Source: CAYMDS01 sp964653195
GTDB taxonomy: Bacteria > Patescibacteriota > Microgenomatia > Levybacterales > UBA12049
Direction of reading: 5' to 3'
Length of the DNA: 64,000 nt
NCBI GenBank assembly: GCA_964653195.1
Contig: CAZZCX010000002.1
Coordinates: 29,705-93,704, forward strand
A program made the position numbers and the translations under genes. The notes beneath the pieces are model-generated. The model made no database searches, was not told where the DNA came from, and saw only the letters and a list, made by a program, of their open reading frames with translations. This document shows positions 27,321 to 35,481 of the stretch, in pieces. The first letter of the stretch is position 1. Every line of letters starts with the position of its first letter.

Positions 27321-27748
27321 GGATTTGCAGTTATTAATCTAAAATTAGCTATGTCTTTTGCAATATCATACAGCGGAGCTTTTTTATCAAATGAATGTAG
27401 TTTATCCTGACTTATCCATTGGAATGCATCATGATCGGTGTCTAGAGAAACATTCTCATTATTATCTGTAATTCTACATTCATAGGTAATCCGCACGATA
27501 TCAGATGTTCCGTCATGATTCCCATGAGTAGTTACAGATAGCGGACGAACAGCTTTTGCATTTAAACCTACTTCTTCAAATACTTCTCTTTCTATACTCT
27601 CTTCAGGACGTTCACCCGAATCTAGCCCTCCTCCTGGTAGTTCCCAACGTCCAGGGAATGTGTCGTGTGAAGCACGACGTACCAATAAGACTTTTCCTTC
27701 ACTATTTACAATAAACGCAAAAGTTGCAACAAAAATTTTTTTATTCAT
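27317..27748 (-). CDS. Nudix hydrolase, MutT/8-oxo-dGTPase-like
   Basis: This compact Nudix protein has 143 residues, with the box GGGLDSGERPEESIEREVFE then EVGL (about residues 38-61) and an N-terminal strand KIFVATFAFIVNSEGKVLLVRR. The short single-domain form and the RWELPGGG approach to the box fit MutT-type or dNTP-cleaning enzymes. It would act in the cytosol. It ends 4 bp inside the convergent membrane-protein gene and is not in an operon. Confidence 0.85.
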   Translation of the reverse strand: MNKKIFVATFAFIVNSEGKVLLVRRASHDTFPGRWELPGGGLDSGERPEESIEREVFEEVGLNAKAVRPLSVTTHGNHDGTSDIVRITYECRITDNNENVSLDTDHDAFQWISQDKLHSFDKKAPLYDIAKDIANFRLITANP

Positions 27749-27899
27749 ATTAATTAAATCAATCTGCCTTATTTAAAATGGTAAATCGTGGATAGGCAGA
27801 ATCAACAGTTCTATGTAAATTTAGTTATAGCCGAAGTTTTGAGAAGAACTGCAAACAAAAAATAATATTAACATTTTTCAACTTAAAAAACAACTAGAC

Positions 27900-27928
27900 T
27901 TCACATTATAAGACATAAATAGTATAAT
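27900..27928 (+). promoter_or_regulatory. Promoter deciding the start of the 27936 gene
   Basis: TTCACA (27900-27905) and TATAAT (27923-27928) are spaced 17 bp. The first possible ATG (27927) overlaps the -10 box itself, so the true start must be the next in-frame ATG at 27936, 7 nt downstream. Confidence 0.6.
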
Positions 27929-27935
27929 GCACAAC

Positions 27936-29234
27936 ATGAATAAATCAAAAAACCAGTTACTTGATATTAGTAAAAAGGTCAGATCTAATCAGCCAATCAA
28001 CCTAGATGAATTAAACTTACTTTTAAAGTTCGAGAATAATAGCGAAGATAGTTTTATAGTAAAATTTCTAAAGCATGTGGCTCTTCCCGCTTCTTTAGTA
28101 ATCGGCTTTTTTTTCGCAGCTTTTCCTGACACATTTATTTCAATCTCACAAGATTTGCCAAAATGGACAAATTTATCAAATGAAATGCTTCGTGGAGTTG
28201 ACTATTTTTGGGATATACTAGGCGAACCCGTAGGCAAAGCAAATATAGTATTTCACCTTCCAAATATAATCTTCTATTCTTTCGGCGTTTTAGGTATGAA
28301 GAGTATTATTGATTCCATTAATAGACGCGCATGGATCGATAAGATACTCAATGCACAGATCAAACTTAAAGAAAATCTAGAAAAAGGTACAATCTCATAC
28401 TCACTCTCTAAAAAACACTCTATCCTATTTGTAGGCAATGGAGACTTCATTGGCATGCAGTATGTTTTAAACCATACATCCTCAGCGATAATTGTTTCGT
28501 CACATTTACCTTCTTATACGAATGTTTGGAATTACTATGATTCAAATACATTATATGACGATTTGAAAGAAGTAATTAAACGTTGTGCAGGAAAAGACGC
28601 CGGAGAGTATATATTTTTTCCAGTAAAGGATGATCAGATATTTCTGCCAAATGAAAAAGCATATGATCTCTCACCGCATAAACTTGACATACTATGTAAA
28701 AATATTCGGACAATTGAAAAAGAATTCGGTTGGAAACCAAAGAAAATAATAATAATCGGAGACAAATTTCACCAAAGCTATGTTCATTCAGTCGATCAAA
28801 GAAGGATTATTCCAAAAAGTGCAGATACACTTTCACTGCAAAACCTTTCCAATAAATACAATAATATTATGCTATTAGATCCTACAGATATAGTCCTAAA
28901 AAAAATCCTTTTAATTGCTAAAGATCGAAAAATTGTGTTTAGAGCAACCAAAGAAGGTATTAATGAATACAAAGAAAGATTTTATAAAAGGTTGAGGCTT
29001 CTTAATTATAAAGAGCGTTCAGGGAAAAAAGGAATCCTTACCATAGGTTATGATATTTTCGAAGATCAAACTGAACAGCAAACACTTTCGAGGATTATCG
29101 ATGATTATTTACCTGTAGTACTCTCAAAAAACGTCCGGGATGCACTTATACGTAATGGCTATAGTCAAAATGAATTTTTATATGTACCAGAATTAGTACT
29201 CTCACATCTCACTCGCGAAGCAGCAAAACAATAA
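27936..29234 (+). CDS. Membrane-anchored protein with a Rossmann-like domain, unknown
   Basis: About 432 residues. The start at 27936 was chosen because the earlier ATG lies in the -10 box. A hydrophobic segment near residues 45-65 (ALPASLVIGFFFAAF) and another near 105-120 flank a short outer region. Then comes a cytoplasmic part beginning HSILFVGNGDFIGMQYVL, which looks like a glycine-rich nucleotide-binding loop, followed by alternating strands and helices (KKIIIIGDKF, NIMLLDPTDIV, GILTIGYDIF). It has no recognised family. It could be an enzyme tethered to the membrane. It ends at a strong bidirectional terminator shared with the RRM gene. Confidence 0.6.
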   Translation: MNKSKNQLLDISKKVRSNQPINLDELNLLLKFENNSEDSFIVKFLKHVALPASLVIGFFFAAFPDTFISISQDLPKWTNLSNEMLRGVDYFWDILGEPVGKANIVFHLPNIIFYSFGVLGMKSIIDSINRRAWIDKILNAQIKLKENLEKGTISYSLSKKHSILFVGNGDFIGMQYVLNHTSSAIIVSSHLPSYTNVWNYYDSNTLYDDLKEVIKRCAGKDAGEYIFFPVKDDQIFLPNEKAYDLSPHKLDILCKNIRTIEKEFGWKPKKIIIIGDKFHQSYVHSVDQRRIIPKSADTLSLQNLSNKYNNIMLLDPTDIVLKKILLIAKDRKIVFRATKEGINEYKERFYKRLRLLNYKERSGKKGILTIGYDIFEDQTEQQTLSRIIDDYLPVVLSKNVRDALIRNGYSQNEFLYVPELVLSHLTREAAKQ

Positions 29235-29248
29235 GTTTAAAATACAAA

Positions 29249-29289
29249 AAATAACGGAAGATTGAGTCAACTCAAAACTTCCGTTATTT
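29249..29289. terminator. Bidirectional Rho-independent terminator
   Basis: AAATAACGGAAG (29249-29260) pairs perfectly with CTTCCGTTATTT (29278-29289). The loop contains a second small hairpin (TTGAG/CTCAA). It sits between two convergent genes and has A/T tracts on both sides, so it can stop transcription from both. Confidence 0.8.
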
Positions 29290-29304
29290 AGGATTCAGAA
29301 TCGA

Positions 29305-29634
29305 TTAATAATCTCTTCTTCCCCCTCTGCGGTCATTATTATAGCCACCACGGCCACCCCCAGAAAAATTTCTAGGACCTCGATCTTCTTGAGGTTTTGC
29401 CTCAGAAACATTGATCTTTCTACCGTCCAGATCTTGACCGTTAAGCTCATTAAGAGCTTTTTCAGCCTCTTCTGGTGTCGCCATTTCGACGAACCCAAAA
29501 CCTCGAGACTTATTTGTCTCTCGATCTCGAATTACTTTTGCCGAAACTACTGTACCGGCTGACGCGAAGAATTGTCCAAGCGTATCATCTGTGGTTGTCC
29601 AAGCTAGACTACCAACGAATAATTTAGTACTCAT
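29305..29634 (-). CDS. RRM-domain RNA-binding protein with Gly/Arg-rich tail
   Basis: This 109-residue protein has one RNA recognition motif: RNP2 is KLFVGSLAW (4-12) and RNP1 is KSRGFGFVEM (about 42-51). A GGGRGGYNNDRRGGRRDY tail follows, like cyanobacterial Rbp/RRM cold-induced proteins. It probably binds mRNA in stress or cold. It has one of the few strong Shine-Dalgarno sites here, AAAGGAGGG at 29645-29653, and a TGATATAAT promoter at 29762-29770 giving a leader of about 120 nt. That leader could hold regulatory structure. A terminator follows. Confidence 0.92.
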   Translation of the reverse strand: MSTKLFVGSLAWTTTDDTLGQFFASAGTVVSAKVIRDRETNKSRGFGFVEMATPEEAEKALNELNGQDLDGRKINVSEAKPQEDRGPRNFSGGGRGGYNNDRRGGRRDY

Positions 29635-29761
29635 TTTGTGTTTTCCCTCCTTTCTTTATAAAACTCGTGGAAAGCACTGGTAATCGAACTTAGGGAGGCT
29701 ATTAATATAAAATATTAAAGTTAACCTAAAACTAACTTACAGTCTTATCAACACTGTATGC

Positions 29762-29770
29762 ATTATATCA
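29762..29770 (-). promoter_or_regulatory. Extended -10 promoter of the RRM gene, long 5' leader
   Basis: TGATATAAT on the minus strand predicts initiation near 29755, about 120 nt before the ATG at 29634. This contrasts with the near-leaderless transcripts elsewhere in the window, and a leader of this size is typical for cold- or stress-regulated RNA-binding proteins. Confidence 0.5.
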
Positions 29771-29827
29771 TATTTGGTTACTTTATTTATTGCCAAAAAG
29801 CAGACCAATAGACAGTACCCCTTTTTA

Positions 29828-29971
29828 TTAGACTAGTCCCTCTTTTCCAAGCCGATGCAGCATTAATTTCAAAGTCGTATTTACATTTAAGTTTTGTGCC
29901 TGAATCTTATGAATTACGGCAATTTGAAAAATACTAAATATAATTAAAACCAAGAATTTAATTACTCTCAT
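29828..29971 (-). pseudogene. Remnant of a secreted beta-domain protein (dockerin-protein relative)
   Basis: This 47-codon frame begins MRVIKFLVLIIFSIFQIAVI, a signal peptide ending in IQAQ, then NLNVNTTLKLMLHRLGKEG and a stop. The mature part resembles the start of the beta domain in the dockerin protein at 11584-13407 (there LNSIVFLHGIGRGGDN). A one-base indel after the CTGCAT would explain the loss of HGIG. It is likely a degraded gene copy. It sits in the 450-bp gap between the RRM and inositol-phosphatase genes, which otherwise holds only their promoters. Confidence 0.35.
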
Positions 29972-30047
29972 AAACTAATTATGTCAAAGCCATTTTGGTA
30001 TTGCAAAATGTATTAAGCTCTATAAAATTAACAACTAATTTAACTTA

Positions 30048-30077
30048 TTGCTAAAATTGACTTAAAAGTTTTATACT
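30048..30077 (+). promoter_or_regulatory. Promoter of the inositol-phosphatase-like gene
   Basis: TTGCTA (30048-30053) and TATACT (30072-30077) are spaced 18 bp. The ATG lies 8 nt behind the -10, so the leader is 0-2 nt. Confidence 0.55.
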
Positions 30078-30085
30078 CACAATTA

Positions 30086-30868
30086 ATGAAGCCTAATTAT
30101 AAAGAGTTCGCAATCAATCTTGCACAAATGTCAGGTGAAATTATGCGAAAAAACTTTACTTTGGGAATGAATAAAGAATGGAAAAGCGATAATTCACCTC
30201 TTACGGTTACAGATAAGGCTATAAATAACTTAGTAATAAAGGAAGTAAATACCTTGTTCCCAGACCATTCAGTAGTCGCTGAGGAAGGAAGCAGTATTGT
30301 AAAAGAAAGTGACTATACTTGGGTTTGCGACCCGATAGATGGAACTTTCCCCTTTTCACATGGTTATCCTTGTTTCGTATTCTCACTTGCTCTAACTTAT
30401 AAAGGAAAAAGTATATTGGGAGTTATATATGATCCTATTATGGATCGAATGTTTTTTGCACAATCCGGAAAGGGAACTTATCTCAATGGAGCGAAAACTA
30501 GAGTTTCAAATAATAAGATTATACAAAATACCGTCTTAGACTCTGTCACATGGTCCGGAGCAAAATATGAATTATTTCCACTTTCTAGTTTGATTTCTAA
30601 ATCAGGCGGCCACCCATCTACGATACTGAGTGTTTGTTATACATCCGCACTTGTCGCCTGTGGCGAATTTAGTGCTTCAATATATCCTGATACAAAACCG
30701 TGGGATGCTGCTGCAGTAAAGATAATTGTCGAAGAAGCAGGTGGGATCGTAACTGATTTATTCGGCAATGATCAACACTATGATAAAAGTATAAATGGCT
30801 TTATCGCAAGTAACGGATACGTACACAATCAATTGCTGAAACTCATTAAATCTTCTCTTAGCCAATAA
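30086..30868 (+). CDS. Inositol monophosphatase family phosphatase
   Basis: This 260-residue Mg-dependent phosphatase has VAEEGS (about 63-68), the metal site WVCDPIDGTFPFSHG (DPIDGT at 82-87) and the C-terminal KPWDAAAVKIIVEEAGG (near 203-219). All three family motifs are intact. Members dephosphorylate inositol-1-phosphate, histidinol phosphate, PAP or fructose-1,6-bisphosphate; this sequence does not decide which. It is transcribed alone and ends 2 bp from the convergent lon gene. Confidence 0.88.
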   Translation: MKPNYKEFAINLAQMSGEIMRKNFTLGMNKEWKSDNSPLTVTDKAINNLVIKEVNTLFPDHSVVAEEGSSIVKESDYTWVCDPIDGTFPFSHGYPCFVFSLALTYKGKSILGVIYDPIMDRMFFAQSGKGTYLNGAKTRVSNNKIIQNTVLDSVTWSGAKYELFPLSSLISKSGGHPSTILSVCYTSALVACGEFSASIYPDTKPWDAAAVKIIVEEAGGIVTDLFGNDQHYDKSINGFIASNGYVHNQLLKLIKSSLSQ

Positions 30869-30870
30869 TA

Positions 30871-33258
30871 CTAATCTGCGGGGACTGGCTGTGTGGTATG
30901 CTGACGAATCACTGAATGTGACGCTGTTTTAGATTCGTTTTGTTTTTTCTTCATATTAAATGACTTTGTATAAGCAAGAGGAAATACCTCATCCATATGT
31001 GAAACAAATTTGAACTCTAGATCTTTTAGGACTTCTTTTGGTACATCTTCTAAATCTTTCTCATTCTCCTTAGGTAAAATGACTGTTTTCAAACCAGCTC
31101 TATGTGCAGCTATAATTTTCTCCTTAACACCACCAATTTCAAGAACTTTACCTCTAAGAGTCACTTCCCCGGTCATACCTAGTGTTCGTCTTACAGGTAC
31201 ATGTGTTAATGCTGAAGCAATAGCTGTAGTGATGGCTATACCTGCTGAAGGCCCATCCTTAGGGGTTGCGCCTTCGGGTACATGTACATGAACATCTAGC
31301 TTTTGATAAAATTTATCAGAAAGGCCTAAATAAGAAGCACGAGTTCTGATATATGACATAGCAGCTTGACAGGATTCTTTCATGACATCACCAAGCTGTC
31401 CTGTCAATATAAGTTGACCTCGCCCTGGCATAAGAGCTACTTCAATAAAGAGAATATCTCCACCCGCTTCGGTCCAAGCTAAACCTGTCACTTGACCAAC
31501 TTCATCTTTCTTTTCAATAAGTGACGCACTGAACTTTATGGGGCCTAAGAACTTTGTTATATCTTTTTCTGTAACCTTTATCTTTTCTTTTTCACCCTCC
31601 GCTATTCTCTTGGCGACTTTTCGAAAAACTGATGCTATTTTTCTCTCTAAATTTCTGACACCAGCCTCTCTTGTATAATGGAGAATTATAAACTTTAATG
31701 CTTCATCAGTAAGATCTATCATTTCTGTTTTCAAACCATGAGCTTCCATTTGTTTTTTAATTAAATAATTTTTTGCTATTTTAAACTTTTCATCTGAAGT
31801 GTAGCCTGCAAAATGAAGAATTTCCAAACGATCGCGAAGTGCTGGTGGAATTGTGTCCAAAACATTTGCAGTAGTTATAAACATAACATCGGAAAGGTCA
31901 AATGGCACTTCTAGATAATGGTCTGAGAATTGGGAATTCTGCTCCGGATCCAGTGCTTCAAGAAGCGCAGATGAAGGATCTCCACGAAAATCAGTACCTA
32001 CTTTATCGATCTCATCTAGCATAAATACCGGATTTTTAGTACCTGCATCTTTAATACCTTGGATAATTCTCCCTGGCAAAGCACCAACATAAGTTCTCCT
32101 GTGACCACGTATCTCAGCCTCATCTCTAATGCCTCCTAATGAAACTCTTACAAATTTTCGTCCAAGAGCACGGGCAATTGATTTACCTATAGATGTTTTA
32201 CCTACTCCGGGAGGACCAGCAAAGCAAAGAATAGGACCTTTGATCTTTCCAGCCAATTGATGAACAGCCAAATATTCAACAATTCGTTCTTTAGCTTTTT
32301 TGAGAGCATAATGATCCTCATCCAACATCTTTTCAGATGTTTTAATATCAGACTCATATTTACTTTCTTTATTCCAAGGAACACTAACCAACCAATCCAG
32401 ATAATTTCGTATATATCCCACTTCAGGGTTAAACTGATTCATACCAGAAAGCTTCTTAACTTCTTTTTCTGCTTTCTCACGAACTTCATCCGGCATACCT
32501 GAAGTCTTAATCTTCGTTAAAATTTCTTTTGTATCATCATCAACATCTGTATCACTTAATTCTTTCTGAATTGTCTTAAGTCTTTCGCGCAGCATCGCTT
32601 CACGAGCACCTTTTTCAAATCTTTCTTGTGTCTTTGATGCAATTTTTTTCTCAAGTTCCAATACTTTAATTTCTTTACCTAATAAATCTGCTAATTTCTG
32701 AAGCCTTACTTTAACGTCGGAAATCTCTAAAAGTTCTTGACGTTCTACTGGTTTTAAATCTAAAGCTGATGCAATCAAGTCTGATAATTCAGAAGGTGAA
32801 TTTTCAGACATAATATTCATAAATACAAGAAAATCAGCAGATTTACCGAAATTCATAGCTCTACGGAATTCATTCGTCAAATGATTACAAAGCGCTTGAG
32901 TTTCTGGAGTATTTTCAATAACCTCTGGTATTTCCTCAACCTTAGCCATCAAAAATGAGTCATGCGTTTCAAAAGATAATATTTTAACACGCGATAAACC
33001 TCTCACTTGTGCGTTTATTTCACCATCTGCCCGAATCATTCGTTCAATACGGGAAAGAGTACCTATCTCAAACAAATCGTTTGTCGAGGGATCATTTACA
33101 CGGGAATTTTTTTGAAGTACAAAACAGACTATCCTTTCATGCTTAAATGATGTTTCTAATGCTGCAAGGCTTTTAGGTCTTCCAAAAGTCAGAACTGAAT
33201 CAGTATTTGGGAAAATGATACCGTCTCTGATAGGTATTATCGGAACAATTTTTTCCAT
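30871..33258 (-). CDS. lon: ATP-dependent protease Lon
   Basis: This 795-residue LonA-type protease has an N-terminal substrate-binding domain (IIPIRDGIIFPNT to about 200) and a coiled-coil region with RLKTIQKELSD. The AAA+ domain has Walker A GPPGVGKTS (about 347-355) and VFMLDEIDKV. The C-terminal protease has KDGPSAGIAITTA, with catalytic Ser near 670, and the lysine region GGVKEKIIAAHRAG. Length and order match bacterial Lon, a cytoplasmic quality-control protease. A serine/threonine-rich polar tail (KKKQNESKTASHS) extends the C-terminus slightly. It is monocistronic. Confidence 0.96.
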   Translation of the reverse strand: MEKIVPIIPIRDGIIFPNTDSVLTFGRPKSLAALETSFKHERIVCFVLQKNSRVNDPSTNDLFEIGTLSRIERMIRADGEINAQVRGLSRVKILSFETHDSFLMAKVEEIPEVIENTPETQALCNHLTNEFRRAMNFGKSADFLVFMNIMSENSPSELSDLIASALDLKPVERQELLEISDVKVRLQKLADLLGKEIKVLELEKKIASKTQERFEKGAREAMLRERLKTIQKELSDTDVDDDTKEILTKIKTSGMPDEVREKAEKEVKKLSGMNQFNPEVGYIRNYLDWLVSVPWNKESKYESDIKTSEKMLDEDHYALKKAKERIVEYLAVHQLAGKIKGPILCFAGPPGVGKTSIGKSIARALGRKFVRVSLGGIRDEAEIRGHRRTYVGALPGRIIQGIKDAGTKNPVFMLDEIDKVGTDFRGDPSSALLEALDPEQNSQFSDHYLEVPFDLSDVMFITTANVLDTIPPALRDRLEILHFAGYTSDEKFKIAKNYLIKKQMEAHGLKTEMIDLTDEALKFIILHYTREAGVRNLERKIASVFRKVAKRIAEGEKEKIKVTEKDITKFLGPIKFSASLIEKKDEVGQVTGLAWTEAGGDILFIEVALMPGRGQLILTGQLGDVMKESCQAAMSYIRTRASYLGLSDKFYQKLDVHVHVPEGATPKDGPSAGIAITTAIASALTHVPVRRTLGMTGEVTLRGKVLEIGGVKEKIIAAHRAGLKTVILPKENEKDLEDVPKEVLKDLEFKFVSHMDEVFPLAYTKSFNMKKKQNESKTASHSVIRQHTTQPVPAD

Positions 33259-33436
33259 ATTTTTATAATGTATTGAGGTTATTTAGCAATCTATCATATG
33301 AATTGCTAATTGTCAACCCCTAATCTTATTAACTAGATTAATAAACTCTGTTTAGACCTCCACAGATTAACAAGTGTATTTAATAATATCAAGTCATCAA
33401 AGTATACCAAAATACATTTTCTGATTCTACTTATCA

Positions 33437-33799
33437 CTAAGTTATATTCTTTTTTACGACTTTTAATAGTGCGTTGATTTCGAAAGGTTTTTCAATGATA
33501 TCATTTATGTATACGTTATCAACTAACTCTGATGCATTTGTTTTAGCAGTCAATAAAACTACCGGAGTTTGAATATTTAGTGAATCCGAGCGTATTTTTT
33601 TACATATCATGACACCATCTCCACCCCATAGCGACATATCGAGAAGTATTAAGTTAAATTTGACTTCACTAATCAACTTTAAAATTTCTTTATAATCATT
33701 AGGCACAATCACATCAAATGCATTATCTTTGAGTATCAAAGATACCACTTCCGCAATCCCCGCGTCATCTTCAGCTAAAAGAATTTTCTTGTCCAGCAT
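33437..33799 (-). CDS. Single-domain response regulator (CheY-like receiver)
   Basis: This 120-residue receiver domain has the acidic pair LAEDDAGI, the phospho-acceptor LILLDMSLWGGDG (Asp near 54), TA in VVLLTAK and IEKPFE with the conserved lysine near 104. There is no output domain, so it likely acts through protein contact. No kinase gene is adjacent; the nearest are the kinase/OmpR pair at 38.5-40.4 kb. Confidence 0.88.
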   Translation of the reverse strand: MLDKKILLAEDDAGIAEVVSLILKDNAFDVIVPNDYKEILKLISEVKFNLILLDMSLWGGDGVMICKKIRSDSLNIQTPVVLLTAKTNASELVDNVYINDIIEKPFEINALLKVVKKNIT

Positions 33800-33993
33800 G
33801 TCGGTACAATAAATTGCACTTAATATTAACAGATTTCATCAAATTATCAAATCAATCTTCGTTTATCATTATTACGAATCTATATTTTACTCTGATAAAT
33901 ATTTTTTTGCAGAGTCCAAGCACATACATGGATTATAATACTGAGGCTGGATGTTGAGGGTAATCCTATCACTTTTTCAATACGTTAATCACT

Positions 33994-34173
33994 TTAATTT
34001 CCCTTAAAGCCGGTTATTGATTCCCCTGATGTTAATATCATTATATTAGGACCAACATTAATTGTCGGATTAGGATTTATTGAATGCGATATAGCTTGAG
34101 CATCTACAGCTACTATGCGCACAAATAGTTTAATGCCAAAAATTACAAGAAACCCAACTATAGCTTTTATCAT
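33994..34173 (-). CDS. Short secreted or membrane-anchored protein, unknown
   Basis: From the ATG at 34173 the product is 59 residues: MIKAIVGFLVIFGIKLFVRI, a signal/TM segment with an AVDAQA cleavage-like site, then a short Asn/Pro-rich mature part (SINPNPTINVGPNIMIL). The start is decided by a GGAG Shine-Dalgarno site 10 nt upstream; the longer frame to 34203 would contain that site. No family was recognised. It is followed by about 190 bp of non-coding DNA. Confidence 0.5.
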   Translation of the reverse strand: MIKAIVGFLVIFGIKLFVRIVAVDAQAISHSINPNPTINVGPNIMILTSGESITGFKGN

Positions 34174-34266
34174 ATACTCTTTTCTCCAAAAAAAATTTAT
34201 CAACTTATTTATTATAAGTCATAAGAGTATTAATGAGGTAAAAGAAAAGTAAGAAGTAGACAATAA

Positions 34267-34347
34267 TCAACGTACCCAAACCCTAGCATAAGCAGGTTTT
34301 TTTGGTATTAGTATTTCTATTAATTTACCGATAAATTTTTTGATCAA
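34267..34347 (-). CDS. Candidate 26-residue cationic amphipathic peptide
   Basis: A TTG start at 34347 is preceded, at 5-nt spacing, by GGGGTGA (34353-34359), the same type of Shine-Dalgarno site as the small stress genes at 41.5-42.2 kb. The product reads (M)IKKFIGKLIEILIPKK, then PAYARVWVR. The first 16 residues form an amphipathic, lysine-rich helix. An in-frame GTG at 34356 is an alternative start. There is no homology basis. It lies in a 236-bp gap between the 59-residue gene and dacA. Confidence 0.35.
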   Translation of the reverse strand: MIKKFIGKLIEILIPKKPAYARVWVR

Positions 34348-34439
34348 GAAAATCACCCCATTTCTTTTATTACGAATATAGAAAGGGACGGCTAATTATA
34401 TATTTCTGCTTTCTTTACATAATTAAGGCAGGTCCGAAT

Positions 34440-35459
34440 CTACCAGTATTTCCAAGTTTGGTACTTTTCAAGTAATTGTTCTTCTGTAATATCTACGCCT
34501 GCTATGCCTAAGCTCTTTTGGTAACCAAGATCAAGTATTTGAGAAACCCATAGATCACGCTCAATTATTCCTGGCGCACCCAAAAGCACAGCCAATAACT
34601 TTTTTCCATTCCTTTCTGCAACTACACTAGTCGTTTTCAATGCATTGTCAGTATTTCCTATTTTTACACCAGTTAACCCAGGATAAACTCCGATAAGTCC
34701 GTTCCAATTATATAAATCGAATCGCTTATGAAATTCATTCGCAGGCAATAATTCATAATCATCTTTTACAAGCTCTTTTATTAATGGATAATTTTCAAGA
34801 GCATAGTGAGTCATAATCGATACATCGTATACGCTGCTTAAATGCAAGTCAGCATCAAATCCCTGCGGATTAGTAAAATAAGTATCCTTAAGTCCCAAAA
34901 AATCAGCCTTTTCATTCATAGCCCGGATGAATACTTTGTCATTATATTTTTTATCTATTCCTTCTCTTATTACTTCAACTGCATCATTTGCAGACGTCAG
35001 AAGCGCTGCCTGCAATAATTCATCGAGCGTTAATTGTTCACCTTTCTGTAAACCTATTTTGGTAGGAATAATTCGTGCTGCTTTTTCAGAGACTATAAAT
35101 CTCTCAGAAGGTTTTGCCAAATCCAAAGCAACTATTGCTGACATAATTTTAGTTAATGATGCTATGGGTAGTTTCTGTGTTAAGTTTTTTGATGCAAGTA
35201 CTTTTCCTGATTCGTAATCAACTACAGCATAAGCTGAAGCCATTTCATAATCATCAGAGGCACTAGCCTGAGGCATAAAACTTGAATCCTTTTTTAATTT
35301 ATAAATAGATGGGTATTTTTGTAATCTTGGAATTACTTTATCAATAAAAGCATCAGAATTAGTTGGTATAGGTAAAATTAGTTTTGGCATACGTAGTCCA
35401 GCTAATTGTAAAGTCACTATCATAAATATAGCTATAAAAGTTCCCAATAAAATTTTCAT
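34440..35459 (-). CDS. D-alanyl-D-alanine carboxypeptidase (peptidase S11, DacA-like)
   Basis: This 339-residue protein has an N-terminal signal anchor (LLGTFIAIFMIVTLQLAG). The S11 motifs are SLTK (Ser near 101), SAND (near 155) and, where KTG is usual, KIGNTDNALKT (near 263). The enzyme would trim peptidoglycan pentapeptides outside the membrane. The C-terminal region is short, without the beta-sheet anchor domain of E. coli DacA. It lies 22 bp downstream of the GH18 gene, so both probably act in cell-wall remodelling. Confidence 0.85.
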   Translation of the reverse strand: MKILLGTFIAIFMIVTLQLAGLRMPKLILPIPTNSDAFIDKVIPRLQKYPSIYKLKKDSSFMPQASASDDYEMASAYAVVDYESGKVLASKNLTQKLPIASLTKIMSAIVALDLAKPSERFIVSEKAARIIPTKIGLQKGEQLTLDELLQAALLTSANDAVEVIREGIDKKYNDKVFIRAMNEKADFLGLKDTYFTNPQGFDADLHLSSVYDVSIMTHYALENYPLIKELVKDDYELLPANEFHKRFDLYNWNGLIGVYPGLTGVKIGNTDNALKTTSVVAERNGKKLLAVLLGAPGIIERDLWVSQILDLGYQKSLGIAGVDITEEQLLEKYQTWKYW

Positions 35460-35481
35460 GTTTTAAAATATTCTTACTCAA

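Noticed and set aside
27927..27935. Upstream ATG of the Rossmann-like membrane protein
   Set aside because: This ATG overlaps the TATAAT box; the next in-frame ATG at 27936 is at the predicted transcription start.
29295..29498. 67-residue minus-strand frame within the RRM gene
   Set aside because: It is an alternative frame of the same strand; the RRM frame has RNP motifs and an SD site.
34275..34312. Terminator-like AAACC/GGTTT hairpin with a T run on the plus strand
   Set aside because: There is no plus-strand gene upstream; the bases are explained by the Lys-Lys-Pro codons of the minus-strand peptide frame.
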